64,000 nt of DNA from Actinokineospora sp. NBRC 105648 (GCF_030269645.1 NZ_BSTR01000041.1:1-64000), one strand, 5' to 3'. Shown: positions 34,169 through 42,783, counted from the stretch's first letter. A program made the numbers and translations. Notes: generated by a model from the letters alone, not told the origin.

Positions 34169-35034
34169 GGGCGCGGGTCGGTGCTCTGCTGGGTGGCGCC
34201 GTGCTGGGTGGTGGTGTCCAGGGCAGTGGTCTCCAGAGCGGGGCTCGGCTGCGCGGCGGTGTGCCGCGCGGGGATCTCGCCACCGCCGTCGACGAGCAGG
34301 TCGGCGCCGGTCACGTAGGCGGCGTCGGGGGAGGCCAGCAGGGCGCACGCGGCGGCGATGTCCTCGGGGGTGGCCATCCGGCCGAGGGGGATCGCCTCGG
34401 CCACCCGCCGCTGCCCGGCCTCGTCGCCGTAGCTCAGGTGGGACAGCTCGGTGTGCACCAGTCCGACCGTCACCTGGTTGACCCGCACCTCGGGGGCCAG
34501 GTCCATGGCCAGGGCTCTGGTCAGCATCGTCAGCCCCGCCTTGGCCGCCGAGTACGCGGCCGAGTCGGGGGCGGGGGAGCGGCCCGCGACGCTGCCGATG
34601 TTGATGATCTGGCCGCCCTCGGGCTGGTGGCGCATGACCGCGTACGCGGGCTGCGCCGTGTAGTAGGGGGCCAGCAGGTTGAGCGTCACCACCGCCGAGA
34701 TGAACCGGGGCGAGACCGTCGCGGTGTCCGCGGGTGGTGCGCCGCCCGCGTTGTTGATCAGGACGTCGAGCCTGCCGAACCGGTCCACCGCCGCCCGCAC
34801 CAGTGCCGCCGCCTGATCGGGCTGCCGCACGTCGGCCTGGACGAACACCGCTGTCCGCGAGCCCACTGTCCGCGAGCCCACTGTCCGCGAGTCCACTGTG
34901 GGCAGCTCGTCCGGCTCGGTGCGCCCGCACACCACGACGTCCGCGCCCTCGGCGAGGAAGCGCCGGGCGATCGCCGCGCCGATGCCCTTGGTGCCACCGG
35001 TGACGATGACGACCCGGCCCGCCAGCGCGCTCAT
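34165..35034 (-). CDS. Short-chain dehydrogenase/reductase with internal peptide repeat
   Basis: A 289-residue SDR: TGGTKGIGAAIARRFL, NNAGGAPPADTATV, catalytic Tyr-Lys in PDSAAYSAAKAGLTMLTRA, and YVTGADLLVDGGGEIPA. Between strands there is a repeat of VDSRTVGSRTVGSRT encoded by about three 18-base units near 34860-34900, absent from ordinary SDRs. A Thr/Gln-rich tail (about 28 residues, ALETTALDTTTQHG) follows the normal SDR end. It is coupled by ATGA to both the thiolase upstream and the thioesterase downstream. It probably makes or reduces a beta-keto group. Confidence 0.86.
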   Translation of the reverse strand: MSALAGRVVIVTGGTKGIGAAIARRFLAEGADVVVCGRTEPDELPTVDSRTVGSRTVGSRTAVFVQADVRQPDQAAALVRAAVDRFGRLDVLINNAGGAPPADTATVSPRFISAVVTLNLLAPYYTAQPAYAVMRHQPEGGQIINIGSVAGRSPAPDSAAYSAAKAGLTMLTRALAMDLAPEVRVNQVTVGLVHTELSHLSYGDEAGQRRVAEAIPLGRMATPEDIAAACALLASPDAAYVTGADLLVDGGGEIPARHTAAQPSPALETTALDTTTQHGATQQSTDPRP

Positions 35035-36185
35035 CCGAGGCGCTCGATGATCGTCACGTTGGCCTGGCCGCCGCCCTCGCACATGGTCTGCAACCCGTAG
35101 CGGCCGCCGGTGCGCTCCAGCTCGTGCAGCAGGCTGGTCATCAGCCGGGCGCCGGTCGCGCCCAGCGGGTGACCGAGCGCAATGCCGCCGCCGTTCACGT
35201 TCACCCGGTCGGGATCGGCGCCGGACTCCCTGAGCCAGGCCTGCGCCACCGAGGCGAACGCCTCGTTGATCTCCACCAGGTCGATGTCGTCGATGCTCAG
35301 CCCGGTGCGCGCCAGGGCGCGTGCGGTGGCCGGGATCGGCGCGGTGAGCATCCAGACCGGGTCCGCGCCGCGCACCGACAGGTAGTGGATCCGGGCGCGC
35401 GGGGTGACGCCGTGCTCGCGCACCGCGCGCTCCGACATCACCAGCAGCGCCGCCGCGCCATCGCTGATCTGGCTGGCCACGGCGGCGGTGACCTGTCCGC
35501 CCTCGGCCAGCGGGGCCAGCGCGGCCATCTTCGCCAGCGAGGTGTCGCGGCGCGGGCAGGTGTCCACAGTGGCCTCGCCCAGCGGCAGGACCTCCCGGTC
35601 GAACCGGCCGCCGTCGATCGCCGCGACCGCGCGCTGGTGGCTGCGCAGCGCGAACTCCTCCATGTCGGCCCGGCTGATGCCCCACTTCCGGGCGATCATC
35701 TCGGCCGACTGGAACTGCGAGACCTCGGTGTCGCCGTAGCGCCGCCGCCAGCCGACCGAGCCGCTGAACGGGTCCGGGAAGCCGTACTGCTGCCCGGCCC
35801 ACATGGCCGCGGAGATCGGGATCGCGCTCATGTTCTGCACGCCGCCTGCGACCACGATGTCCGCGGTGCCGCTGAGCACCGCTTGGGCGGCGAAGTGCAC
35901 GGCCTGCTGGGACGACCCGCACTGCCGGTCCACCGTCACCCCGGGCACCTCGTCCGGCAGACCGGCGGCCAGCCACGCCGTGCGCGCGACGCAGCCCGCC
36001 TGCGAGCCGATCGTGTCCACGCAGCCCAGCACGACGTCGTCCACCGCCGCCGGGTCCACTCCGGACCGGGTCATCAGGCCCGCCAGCACGTGCGCGCCCA
36101 GGTCGGCGGAGTGCACCGCCGCCAGCGCGCCACCCTTGCGGGTGACCGGTGTGCGGACCGCCTCGACGATGTAGGCCTCGGCCAT
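35031..36185 (-). CDS. FadA6-like thiolase
   Basis: A 384-residue thiolase: nucleophile Cys in GVTVDRQCGSSQQAVHF (about residue 91), ISDGAAALLVMSERAV, VEINEAFASV, GGGIALGHPLGATGARL and catalytic Cys in LQTMCEGGGQANVTIIERL. The wording EAVRT...GGVQNMSAIPIS and the C-terminal CEGGGQANVTIIERL closely recall mycobacterial FadA6, a KstR2-regulon thiolase of cholesterol C/D-ring breakdown; this comparison is from memory. First gene of its minus-strand unit, 47 bases from the box at 36232. Confidence 0.9.
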   Translation of the reverse strand: MAEAYIVEAVRTPVTRKGGALAAVHSADLGAHVLAGLMTRSGVDPAAVDDVVLGCVDTIGSQAGCVARTAWLAAGLPDEVPGVTVDRQCGSSQQAVHFAAQAVLSGTADIVVAGGVQNMSAIPISAAMWAGQQYGFPDPFSGSVGWRRRYGDTEVSQFQSAEMIARKWGISRADMEEFALRSHQRAVAAIDGGRFDREVLPLGEATVDTCPRRDTSLAKMAALAPLAEGGQVTAAVASQISDGAAALLVMSERAVREHGVTPRARIHYLSVRGADPVWMLTAPIPATARALARTGLSIDDIDLVEINEAFASVAQAWLRESGADPDRVNVNGGGIALGHPLGATGARLMTSLLHELERTGGRYGLQTMCEGGGQANVTIIERLG

Positions 36186-36231
36186 GCGGTCATCCTCCAG
36201 GACGTGCGGACAATGGCGACCCGACTAGACT

Positions 36232-36245
36232 AGCAAGCGCTTGGT
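36232..36245. promoter_or_regulatory. KstR2-type operator (perfect)
   Basis: AGCAAGCGCTTGGT matches AnCAAGnnCTTGnT fully. Single box in the 110-bp divergent gap between the FadA6-like and FadD3-like genes. Confidence 0.87.
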
Positions 36246-36295
36246 TGGCTCGCTAGGATCGGTCCGGCGGACAGTCAGCACAGCGGGAGGCGCAC

Positions 36296-37900
36296 GTGTC
36301 GGACAGCGGAGGCTTCAGCACGATCCCGGCGTGCCTGCGGGCGGCGGCGGTCGACTCGGCCGGCGTGGAGGCCGTGGTGGACGGCGACCTCCGGCTGACC
36401 TTCGCCGACCTCGACGCCGCCGTCACCCGGTTCGCCCGGGCCGCGATCGCCCGCGGGTTGCTGCCGGGCGACCGGGCTGCGGTGTGGGCGCCCAACTCCG
36501 GCCGCTGGGTGGTCGCCGCGCTGGGCATCCTGGCCGCGGGCGGGGTGCTGGTTCCGGTCAACACCCGGTTCAAGGGCGCCGAGGCCCGCTACGCGCTGGC
36601 CAAGGTCCGAGCGAGCGTGCTGCTGCTCGACGACGGCTTTCTCGGCAACGACTACCTGGCCATGGTCCGCGACAGCAGCCCCGAGCCGCCGACCGACCGG
36701 CTGCCGGTGCCCGGCCTGCCCGACCTGCACACCGTGGTGACCCTCGACGACGTCGACGACCCGGCCGCGATCGGGTACGAGCACTTCCTCGCCGGCGCCG
36801 AGACGGTCCCCGAGTCCACTGTGGATGAGCGGATCGCAGCCCTGCGGCCCGACGACGTCGCCGACATCCTGTTCACCTCCGGCACCACCGGCTACCCCAA
36901 GGGCGCCATGGTGACCCACCTGGCCGACCTGCGCGTGGACGAGGCCTGGTCGGACGGCGTCGGGCTGCGCGCGGGCGACCGGTACCTGCTGATCAACCCG
37001 TTCTTCCACAGCTTCGGCTACCGCGCGGGCCTGCTGGCCTGCCTGGTCAAGCGGGCGACCATCGTCCCGATGCGGGTCTTCGACGTCGTGGGCGCGCTGG
37101 AGCTGGTCGAGCGCGAACGGATCACGGTCTTCCCTGGCGCGCCAACGGTTTTCACCTCGATCCTGGCCCATCCGAAGCTGGCTGACCACGACCTGGGCTC
37201 GGTGCGGCTCGCGGTCACCGGCGCCACCGTCGTGCCCGTGCCACTGCTGGTGAGCATGCGCGAGCGGCTGGGCTTCCGGGACGTGGTGACCGCCTACGGG
37301 CTCACCGAGACCTGCGGCACCGCCACCGTGTGCCCGCCGGACACCGACGCCGAACGGCTGTCCACCAGTTGCGGCAAGGCGATCCCGGGCACCGAGGTGG
37401 CCATTGTGGATGGTCTGGGAAACTCGTTGCCGCCAGGCGAACACGGTGAGGTCGTCGTGCGCGGCTACAACGTGATGCTCGGCTACTTCGAGGACCCGGT
37501 CGCCACCGCCGCCGCCATCGACCCGGACGGCTGGCTGCACACCGGCGACGTCGGTTGGCTCGACACCGAGGGCTACCTGCGGATCACCGACCGCCTCAAG
37601 GACATGTACGTCGTCGGCGGCTTCAACGTCTACCCCGCCGAGGTCGAGCGCATGCTCAGCGACCACCCGGCCGTCGCCGAGGTCGCCGTGGTCGGCATGC
37701 CCGATGACCGCCTCGGCGAAGTCGGCCACGCTTACGTCGTAGCCGAGCCGGGCGCGGTGCCCACCGAGGCCGAACTCATCGAGCACTGCCGGGCGACCAT
37801 GGCGAACTACAAGGTCCCGCGCCGGGTCACCTTCGTGACCGAACTGCCCCGCACACCCAGCGGCAAGATCCAGAAGTTCCGGCTCGGCGCCCCAGCCTGA
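36296..37900 (+). CDS. FadD3-like acyl-CoA synthetase
   Basis: A 534-residue AMP-forming ligase from GTG 36296 (GGGAGG 5 bases upstream). ANL motifs: LFTSGTTGYPKGAMVTH (A3), TAYGLTETCG (A5), GWLHTGDVGWLDTEGYL (A7), RLKDMYVVGGFNVYPAE (A8) and the catalytic lysine near PRTPSGKIQKFRL. The segment INPFFHSFGYRAGLLACL resembles FadD3, the HIP-CoA ligase controlled by KstR2. It would activate the carboxylate that enters this pathway and possibly make the CoA ester sensed by the TetR regulator. It forms a unit with the thiolase downstream. Confidence 0.91.
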   Translation: MSDSGGFSTIPACLRAAAVDSAGVEAVVDGDLRLTFADLDAAVTRFARAAIARGLLPGDRAAVWAPNSGRWVVAALGILAAGGVLVPVNTRFKGAEARYALAKVRASVLLLDDGFLGNDYLAMVRDSSPEPPTDRLPVPGLPDLHTVVTLDDVDDPAAIGYEHFLAGAETVPESTVDERIAALRPDDVADILFTSGTTGYPKGAMVTHLADLRVDEAWSDGVGLRAGDRYLLINPFFHSFGYRAGLLACLVKRATIVPMRVFDVVGALELVERERITVFPGAPTVFTSILAHPKLADHDLGSVRLAVTGATVVPVPLLVSMRERLGFRDVVTAYGLTETCGTATVCPPDTDAERLSTSCGKAIPGTEVAIVDGLGNSLPPGEHGEVVVRGYNVMLGYFEDPVATAAAIDPDGWLHTGDVGWLDTEGYLRITDRLKDMYVVGGFNVYPAEVERMLSDHPAVAEVAVVGMPDDRLGEVGHAYVVAEPGAVPTEAELIEHCRATMANYKVPRRVTFVTELPRTPSGKIQKFRLGAPA

Positions 37901-37922
37901 GTCCCCCGCGAAGGAGTACCCC

Positions 37923-39131
37923 ATGCCCGAAGCCGTGATCGCCGCCGCCACCCGCTCACCGATCGGCCGCGCCTTCAAGGGTTCCCTCACCGACATGCGC
38001 GCCGACGACCTCGCCATCGCCATGGTCCGCGCCGCACTGGCCCGGGTGCCGGAGTTGGATCCGCACACCTTGGACGACCTGGCCCTGGGCACCGCCCAGC
38101 CCGCAGGCGAACAGGGCTACGGCCTGGCCCGCGTGGTCGCCGTGGGCCTCGGACTCGACGACGTGCCGGGCACGACCGTGCAGCGCTACTGCGCGTCCAG
38201 CCTCCAAGCCACCCGCATGGCCCTGCACGCCATCCGCGCGGGCGAGGGCCACGCCTTCATCGCCGCAGGAGCGGAGGCGGTGTCCCGCTTCAACCGGGGC
38301 AAGGCCGACGGCATGCCAGACACCAAGAACCCCATGTTCGCCGACGCTTCCGCGCGAACGGCACTCAACAGTCCCGAGTGGACCGACCCGCGCGCCGACG
38401 GCAACGTTCCCGACGTCTACCTCGCCATGGGCCAGACAGCCGAGAACGTGGCCACACTGCGCGGCATCAGCAGGCGAGCACAGGACGAATTCGCGGCCCT
38501 GAGCCAACAACGCGCCCAAGCCGCGATCGCGTCCGGCTTCTTCACCACGGACATCACCCCCGTCACCCTGCCCGACGGAACCGTGGTCAGCACCGACGAC
38601 GGACCACGCCCCGGCATCACGGTGGAGTCCTTGTCCGGACTCAAGCCGGTGTTCCGTGCTGACGGAACAGTCACAGCGGGAAACTGCTGCGGCCTCAACG
38701 ACGGCGCAGCCGCACTGGTGGTGCTCTCGGACGTGCGCGCCGCAGAACTGGGCGTGACACCACTGGCCAGGATCGTGGCCAGCGGCGTATCGGCGCTGTC
38801 CCCCGAGATCATGGGCCTGGGCCCGGTAGAGGCAACCCGACGAGCCCTGGCCAACGCCGGAATGTCGGTCTCGGACCTGGACTTGGTCGAGATCAACGAG
38901 GCCTTTGCCGCGCAGGTGCTACCGAGTGTGGACGACCTGAAGCTGGATCTGGACCTGGTGAACGTGCACGGCGGCGCCATCGCGCTGGGCCACCCCTACG
39001 GCCAAACCGGCGCCAGGATGACAACCACGCTGATCAACGGCCTACGAGCCAAAGATGGCCAATTCGGCCTGGTGACCATGTGCACCGCAGGCGGCCAAGG
39101 AATGGCCCTAATCCTAGAACGACTGTCCTGA
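37923..39131 (+). CDS. Thiolase (acetyl-CoA acyltransferase)
   Basis: A 402-residue thiolase; AAGGAG precedes ATG 37923. Cys in TVQRYCASSLQATRMAL (about residue 92), NCCGLNDGAAALVVLSDVRA, DLVEINEAFAAQV, GGAIALGHPYGQTGARM and LVTMCTAGGQGMALILERL. It differs from the FadA6-like enzyme in the final CTAGGQG motif, which is typical of general acetyl-CoA acyltransferases. It would release acetyl- or propionyl-CoA after chain or ring cleavage. It lies 22 bases after the ligase gene and ends the unit. Confidence 0.9.
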   Translation: MPEAVIAAATRSPIGRAFKGSLTDMRADDLAIAMVRAALARVPELDPHTLDDLALGTAQPAGEQGYGLARVVAVGLGLDDVPGTTVQRYCASSLQATRMALHAIRAGEGHAFIAAGAEAVSRFNRGKADGMPDTKNPMFADASARTALNSPEWTDPRADGNVPDVYLAMGQTAENVATLRGISRRAQDEFAALSQQRAQAAIASGFFTTDITPVTLPDGTVVSTDDGPRPGITVESLSGLKPVFRADGTVTAGNCCGLNDGAAALVVLSDVRAAELGVTPLARIVASGVSALSPEIMGLGPVEATRRALANAGMSVSDLDLVEINEAFAAQVLPSVDDLKLDLDLVNVHGGAIALGHPYGQTGARMTTTLINGLRAKDGQFGLVTMCTAGGQGMALILERLS

Positions 39132-39268
39132 CCAACAACCCCCACTACCTCCTGCCCCCCTGCCACCTCCTGTCGCCTATTGTTATACATCTGTTCTCTT
39201 GTCTTTATCTCTTGTCCTCAAATCTCTAAATGCCGAGCCCGCTGGTACGCAACGCCCGCTACGGACAT

Positions 39269-39408
39269 GCTCGATTGGGTGGACTGCCTTCGTGTGGGGG
39301 GAGAGCACCGCTAAACTTGCCGTGTGGTGGGGATGCCCTTCACCCGCCCTTTTTTCACCACCGCGGTGCTCTAGGGGCCCCGCGCGAAGGCAGTCCAGCC
39401 AATCGAGC
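39269..39408 (+). repeat. Dispersed hairpin element, copy 5
   Basis: A 140-bp plus-strand copy with type 1 arms at 39269-39299 and 39378-39408. Of three arm mismatches, two are G.U and one is G.G. The outer flank (39241-39268) keeps GCTGGTACG and CGCTACGG. It lies in the long gene-free gap 39132-39877, whose left part (39132-39240) is pyrimidine-rich and contains no recognisable gene. Confidence 0.9.
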
Positions 39409-39510
39409 CCCGCTCTTACTCGGGCAGCTCGTGGGGTGTGCCGCACACCGACCTATGGTCGACCGTCTTCGGCGGCTCGTCGCTGGGGCTGCCCGAGGAA
39501 AAGATAGGGG

Positions 39511-39648
39511 GCTCGATCTAGTGAACTCGCTTCGTGCGGGGCCCCTAGAGCACCGCGGTGGAGAGAAAAGGGCAGGTAAGGGCATCCCCACCCACGGCAA
39601 GTTTAGCGGCACTCTCCCCCCACACGAAGCAAGTCCACTAGATCGAGC
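39511..39648 (-). repeat. Dispersed hairpin element, copy 6
   Basis: A 138-bp minus-strand copy with type 2 arms (39511-39541 and 39618-39648). Three arm mismatches, all G.U in element orientation. It lies 102 bases from copy 5 in the opposite orientation. The outer flank ATCCGTAACGGGACTTGCGT extends to about 39676. Confidence 0.9.
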
Positions 39649-39694
39649 ATCCGTAACGGGACTTGCGTACCAGCCGGGTCGGCCTATCCGCTGC

Positions 39695-39860
39695 GGATGG
39701 GTGGGGGCAGCGGAGGGCAGGGCAGGGGGGCAAAGGCAGGGGAGGGGCAGGGCAGGTGAGGTGAGGTGAGGGGGAGGCAAGGCAGGTGAAGGGCAGGGCG
39801 GTGCGGTGCAGGGGCGAGGCGCAGGGGGCAGGAAGGAGGGGAAGGAGGGGAACGAAATGG
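39695..39860. repeat. G-rich polypurine simple-sequence tract
   Basis: About 160 bases of GGGCAGG, GGTGAGGTGAGG and GGAAGGAGGGG motifs on the plus strand with many G-runs of three or more. It has potential for G-quadruplex formation. It sits at the convergent end of the TIM-barrel gene unit (stop 39878), possibly acting as a terminator-like barrier. Confidence 0.7.
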
Positions 39861-39877
39861 AGTATGGGGACTGCTGG

Positions 39878-40669
39878 CTAGGCCAGTTGGGCTGTGGTCC
39901 ATGCGAGTGCTCGGCGTAGTGCGTTCTCCGGGCCTTCTGCTTCGATCGCCGGTCCGATCAGTTCGATGTCCACAACACCCCCATACCCGATCCCCAGCAC
40001 GTCAGCCAACAACCGGGTCAGCGGTAGGTCTCCATCACCTGGCACCCAACGGTTCGGGAATGCCATGGTGCCCAGGCGGAAGTCGCTGACCTGGACCAGT
40101 TTGATCCGCTCGACCGCCGCTCCCAGTGTGGTCATCAGGTCCCGTTCCTGCCAGCAGCAGTACAGGTCGACGCACAGTCCCACGTCCAAGACCCGTGCCA
40201 GCTCTGCGGCGTCGCGGACCGTGTGGATGAAGCTGAGGTCGGATCGGACCGGTGACGTGTTCTCGAGTGCCAACGCGATCCCGAGTTCGCCGGCGCGTTC
40301 CACGACCGGTCGCATCCGGCCGACGAAGAGGGTCGCTGCCTGTTCCCAGGTCAGGCTGCCCGACGGGCCGACGGTCAGGTACAGCGTTCTTGCTCCCAGC
40401 TTCGCTGCCTGGTCCAGTGCCGTGAGCATCGACCGGACCTCGCGGACCCAGCCCACTTCGTCGTTCGGGTCGGACTGGCAAGCGTGTACCAGGTATTCGA
40501 CCTCTACTTCGGACAGTGTGATCTCGCCCAGTGCCGCTGGCCAGCCGTGGGTCGCCAGTTTTGTCGCGGGTAGTCCGACCAGGTCTGCGCCGAGTCGTTG
40601 GTACATCGACAGTTCTTCGGACAACGGCCAGGTCAGGGCTGCCATGCCGCTCACGCAGACTCGGTTCAC
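39878..40669 (-). CDS. Xylose-isomerase-like TIM-barrel protein
   Basis: A 263-residue AP-endonuclease-2/sugar-phosphate-isomerase-type barrel. Candidate metal ligands lie in IALALENTSPV (Glu), LCVDLYCCW (Asp), KLVQVSDFRL (Asp) and VVDIELIGP (Glu), the usual strand-end positions. Family members isomerise or epimerise sugars, inositols and 2-keto acids. GTG 40669 overlaps the SDR stop. Last gene of the unit SBP, SDR, TIM barrel. A sugar-type enzyme is odd among acyl-CoA enzymes; it may act on a polyol or ring ketol of the substrate. Confidence 0.82.
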   Translation of the reverse strand: MNRVCVSGMAALTWPLSEELSMYQRLGADLVGLPATKLATHGWPAALGEITLSEVEVEYLVHACQSDPNDEVGWVREVRSMLTALDQAAKLGARTLYLTVGPSGSLTWEQAATLFVGRMRPVVERAGELGIALALENTSPVRSDLSFIHTVRDAAELARVLDVGLCVDLYCCWQERDLMTTLGAAVERIKLVQVSDFRLGTMAFPNRWVPGDGDLPLTRLLADVLGIGYGGVVDIELIGPAIEAEGPENALRRALAWTTAQLA

Positions 40670-41532
40670 GGCAGTGGTGCCGTGCGGACTCGCTGGATGC
40701 CGACTGGTTGCAGGTGCTCCGCCAGTTCCCCCGCGAACGCCTCGGCCAGCGCCTCAATCGTCCACCCTGGACGGGTCAGGACCGGGTCGAGGACCGCCGG
40801 GTGGGTGCACAGCATCAGGTCGGACCCGTTGAGCCGGACCACCTGTCCGGTCACTGCCGAGCTCAGGTCCGATAGCAGGTACACCACCAATGGCGCGTTC
40901 ACCTCCGGTGCCAGGCCGACGTTCTGCGTGCCTGCCGAACCTCGGAACGCCTGGTAGGTATCGGCCATCCGGGTGTGGGCGTTGGGGGAGACCGCGTTCA
41001 CCCGGACCCCGTGGTCGCGTGCGTCGAGGGACCAGGAGTAGGTCAATGTCGCCACTGCCGCCTTGGTCGCGCCGTAGACCGCTGTCGCGGTCTTGCCCAT
41101 CTGTTCGCCCGAGGTCACGTTCACGACGGTTCCGCTGCCTCGGGCCACCATGTGCCGAAGCGCGTGTGTGCCGCAAGCGAGGGTGCCGAGGAGGTTGACC
41201 TCGATGAGTCGGCGTGCCTCGGTTGGGTCCTGTTCCCACGGTAGTGCCAACGTGAAGACGCCGGCGTTGTTGACCAGACCGTCGATTGCGCCGAACTCGC
41301 TGACACAGAGGGAGATCAGGCCCTCGGCCGCGTCCCAGTCGGTGATGTCGGCCGGGTGGGCGACGGCTCGCCCGCCCGCCCGGCCGATGTCGGAGGCGAC
41401 CTTGGCGGCCGCGTCCTGGTCGATGTCGTTGACGACCACCGAAGCGCCCGCGGCGGCCGCCGCCACCGCGTAGGCCGCGCCGAGACCTCGGCCCGCTCCG
41501 GTGACGACGACCGCCTTGTCGTGCAGGGTCAT
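40666..41532 (-). CDS. Short-chain dehydrogenase/reductase
   Basis: A 288-residue SDR: TGAGRGLGAAYAVAAAAAGA, NDIDQ, NNAGVFTLAL, catalytic Tyr-Lys in ATAVYGATKAAVATLTYSWS, and a C-terminal extension (TIEALAEAFAGELAEHLQPV) beyond the usual end. The NDID and TSGEQMGKT stretches resemble the (3R)-hydroxyacyl-CoA dehydrogenase type. It is coupled by ATGA to the substrate-binding lipoprotein gene upstream and to the TIM-barrel gene downstream. A dehydrogenase step on a ring or side-chain hydroxyl is inferred. Confidence 0.87.
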   Translation of the reverse strand: MTLHDKAVVVTGAGRGLGAAYAVAAAAAGASVVVNDIDQDAAAKVASDIGRAGGRAVAHPADITDWDAAEGLISLCVSEFGAIDGLVNNAGVFTLALPWEQDPTEARRLIEVNLLGTLACGTHALRHMVARGSGTVVNVTSGEQMGKTATAVYGATKAAVATLTYSWSLDARDHGVRVNAVSPNAHTRMADTYQAFRGSAGTQNVGLAPEVNAPLVVYLLSDLSSAVTGQVVRLNGSDLMLCTHPAVLDPVLTRPGWTIEALAEAFAGELAEHLQPVGIQRVRTAPLP

Positions 41533-42746
41533 CCTGAGAACTGGCCGTCGGTGAGGGTCGAGGCCGGGACGATCGCCACCGTCGCCGGGTCGACGCCGGG
41601 GCCGTGGGACTGGGCCGTGTAGGTGTAGCCGGCCAGTGCCCAGCCGCCGGTCTGGCTGGAGGTCAGCTTCTCCAGCCACTGCGACTGCGCCTTGGCGTCG
41701 GTGATGGTCTTGGTCTCCTCCGCCGCCTTGGCGGCCAGCATGATGCCGTCGTAGGCGAAGTAGGCGTTGAGCGGCAGGGTGATGTCGCCCTCCTTCTTCA
41801 GCGCCGCGATCATCTTGCCCAGCGAGTCCGGGTTGGGGGCCTTGCCGCCCTTGACCGCGCCCGCGAGCACCTGCAGCGACACGTTCTGCACCGAGGGGGT
41901 GCCGACCAGGCCGTCCGGGGCCGCCTTGTTCAGCAGCGAGGTGACCGCCGAGGTGGAGTCGGCGACCAGCGGGGTGTCCGTCCAGCCGATCTTGCGCCTG
42001 CTCTCCAGCACGTAGCCGACGGCGGCGCCCGCGCCCTGCATGAACACCAGCTCCGGGTTGCCCGCGCGCAGCCGCTCCAGCTGGGCGGTCATGTCCAGGT
42101 CCTCGGCGGTGTAGGTCTCCTCGCCGGTCAGGGTGAGCCCGGCGTCGGCGAGCGCCTTCTTGGTGGCCGCGACGGTGGCCTGGGCGAAGGCGTCCTTGCC
42201 CGCGATCATCGCGACCTTGCTGATGCCCTTGCCCTTGGCGTAGTCGGCGAACGCCTTGGCCCAGGTGGCCGGGATCGGCGGGGTCTTGAACAGGTAGGGG
42301 AACTTCGCCGGGTTGTCCAGCGCGTCCGATGACGCCTGCTGCACGGAGAACACGCCCGCCTCGGTGATGATCGGGGCCATCGGCAGCGCCTCGGCGCTGG
42401 TGTTGCCGGGCAGGATCAGGTTGGGCTTGGGGCCGCTGTTGAGCCGGGCCTGCAGCTTGGTGACCGCGGTGGTCGGGTCACCACCGTCGTCGATGATCTC
42501 CAGCTCCACCTTGTGCCCCATGATGCCGCCCTGCTCGTTGAGCACGGCCACCGCGGCCTTGGACGCCTGGGCCGCCGCCTTCGCGTTCAGCGCCGCCGGA
42601 CCGGCCTGGTTCTGCCCGAGCAGCTGCACGATGCGGTAGGGGGAACTCGAGTCGGTGGGCTGCGCCGCCTGCTCGCCGGTGTCCGCGGCGCAGGCGGTCG
42701 CGGAGAGCGCCGTCGCCACCAGAAGTACGCCAAGTCGCTTCCGCAC
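41529..42746 (-). CDS. Orphan branched-chain-amino-acid-type substrate-binding lipoprotein
   Basis: A 405-residue exported lipoprotein: GTG 42746 with AGGAGG 8 bases upstream, signal LGVLLVATALSATAC with the lipobox Cys at about residue 19. A Peripla_BP_6 (LivJ-like) fold follows: KAAVAVLNEQGGIMGHKVEL, DDGGDPTTAVTKLQARL, NAYFAYDGIMLAAKAAEE. No ABC permease or ATPase gene is nearby. In Rhodopseudomonas and actinomycetes such proteins bind aromatic or cyclic carboxylates as well as amino acids. It starts 38 bases from a perfect KstR2-type box, so it is induced with the catabolic genes and may capture the substrate. Confidence 0.9.
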   Translation of the reverse strand: MRKRLGVLLVATALSATACAADTGEQAAQPTDSSSPYRIVQLLGQNQAGPAALNAKAAAQASKAAVAVLNEQGGIMGHKVELEIIDDGGDPTTAVTKLQARLNSGPKPNLILPGNTSAEALPMAPIITEAGVFSVQQASSDALDNPAKFPYLFKTPPIPATWAKAFADYAKGKGISKVAMIAGKDAFAQATVAATKKALADAGLTLTGEETYTAEDLDMTAQLERLRAGNPELVFMQGAGAAVGYVLESRRKIGWTDTPLVADSTSAVTSLLNKAAPDGLVGTPSVQNVSLQVLAGAVKGGKAPNPDSLGKMIAALKKEGDITLPLNAYFAYDGIMLAAKAAEETKTITDAKAQSQWLEKLTSSQTGGWALAGYTYTAQSHGPGVDPATVAIVPASTLTDGQFSG

Positions 42747-42783
42747 GGGCCGACCTCCTCGCTTGTGCCTGCCACGAGGTCGT

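Noticed and set aside
36275-38092. 605-codon minus-strand frame opposite the FadD3-like ligase
   Set aside because: A shadow of the ligase frame. The ligase shows all ANL motifs; the antisense translation has none.
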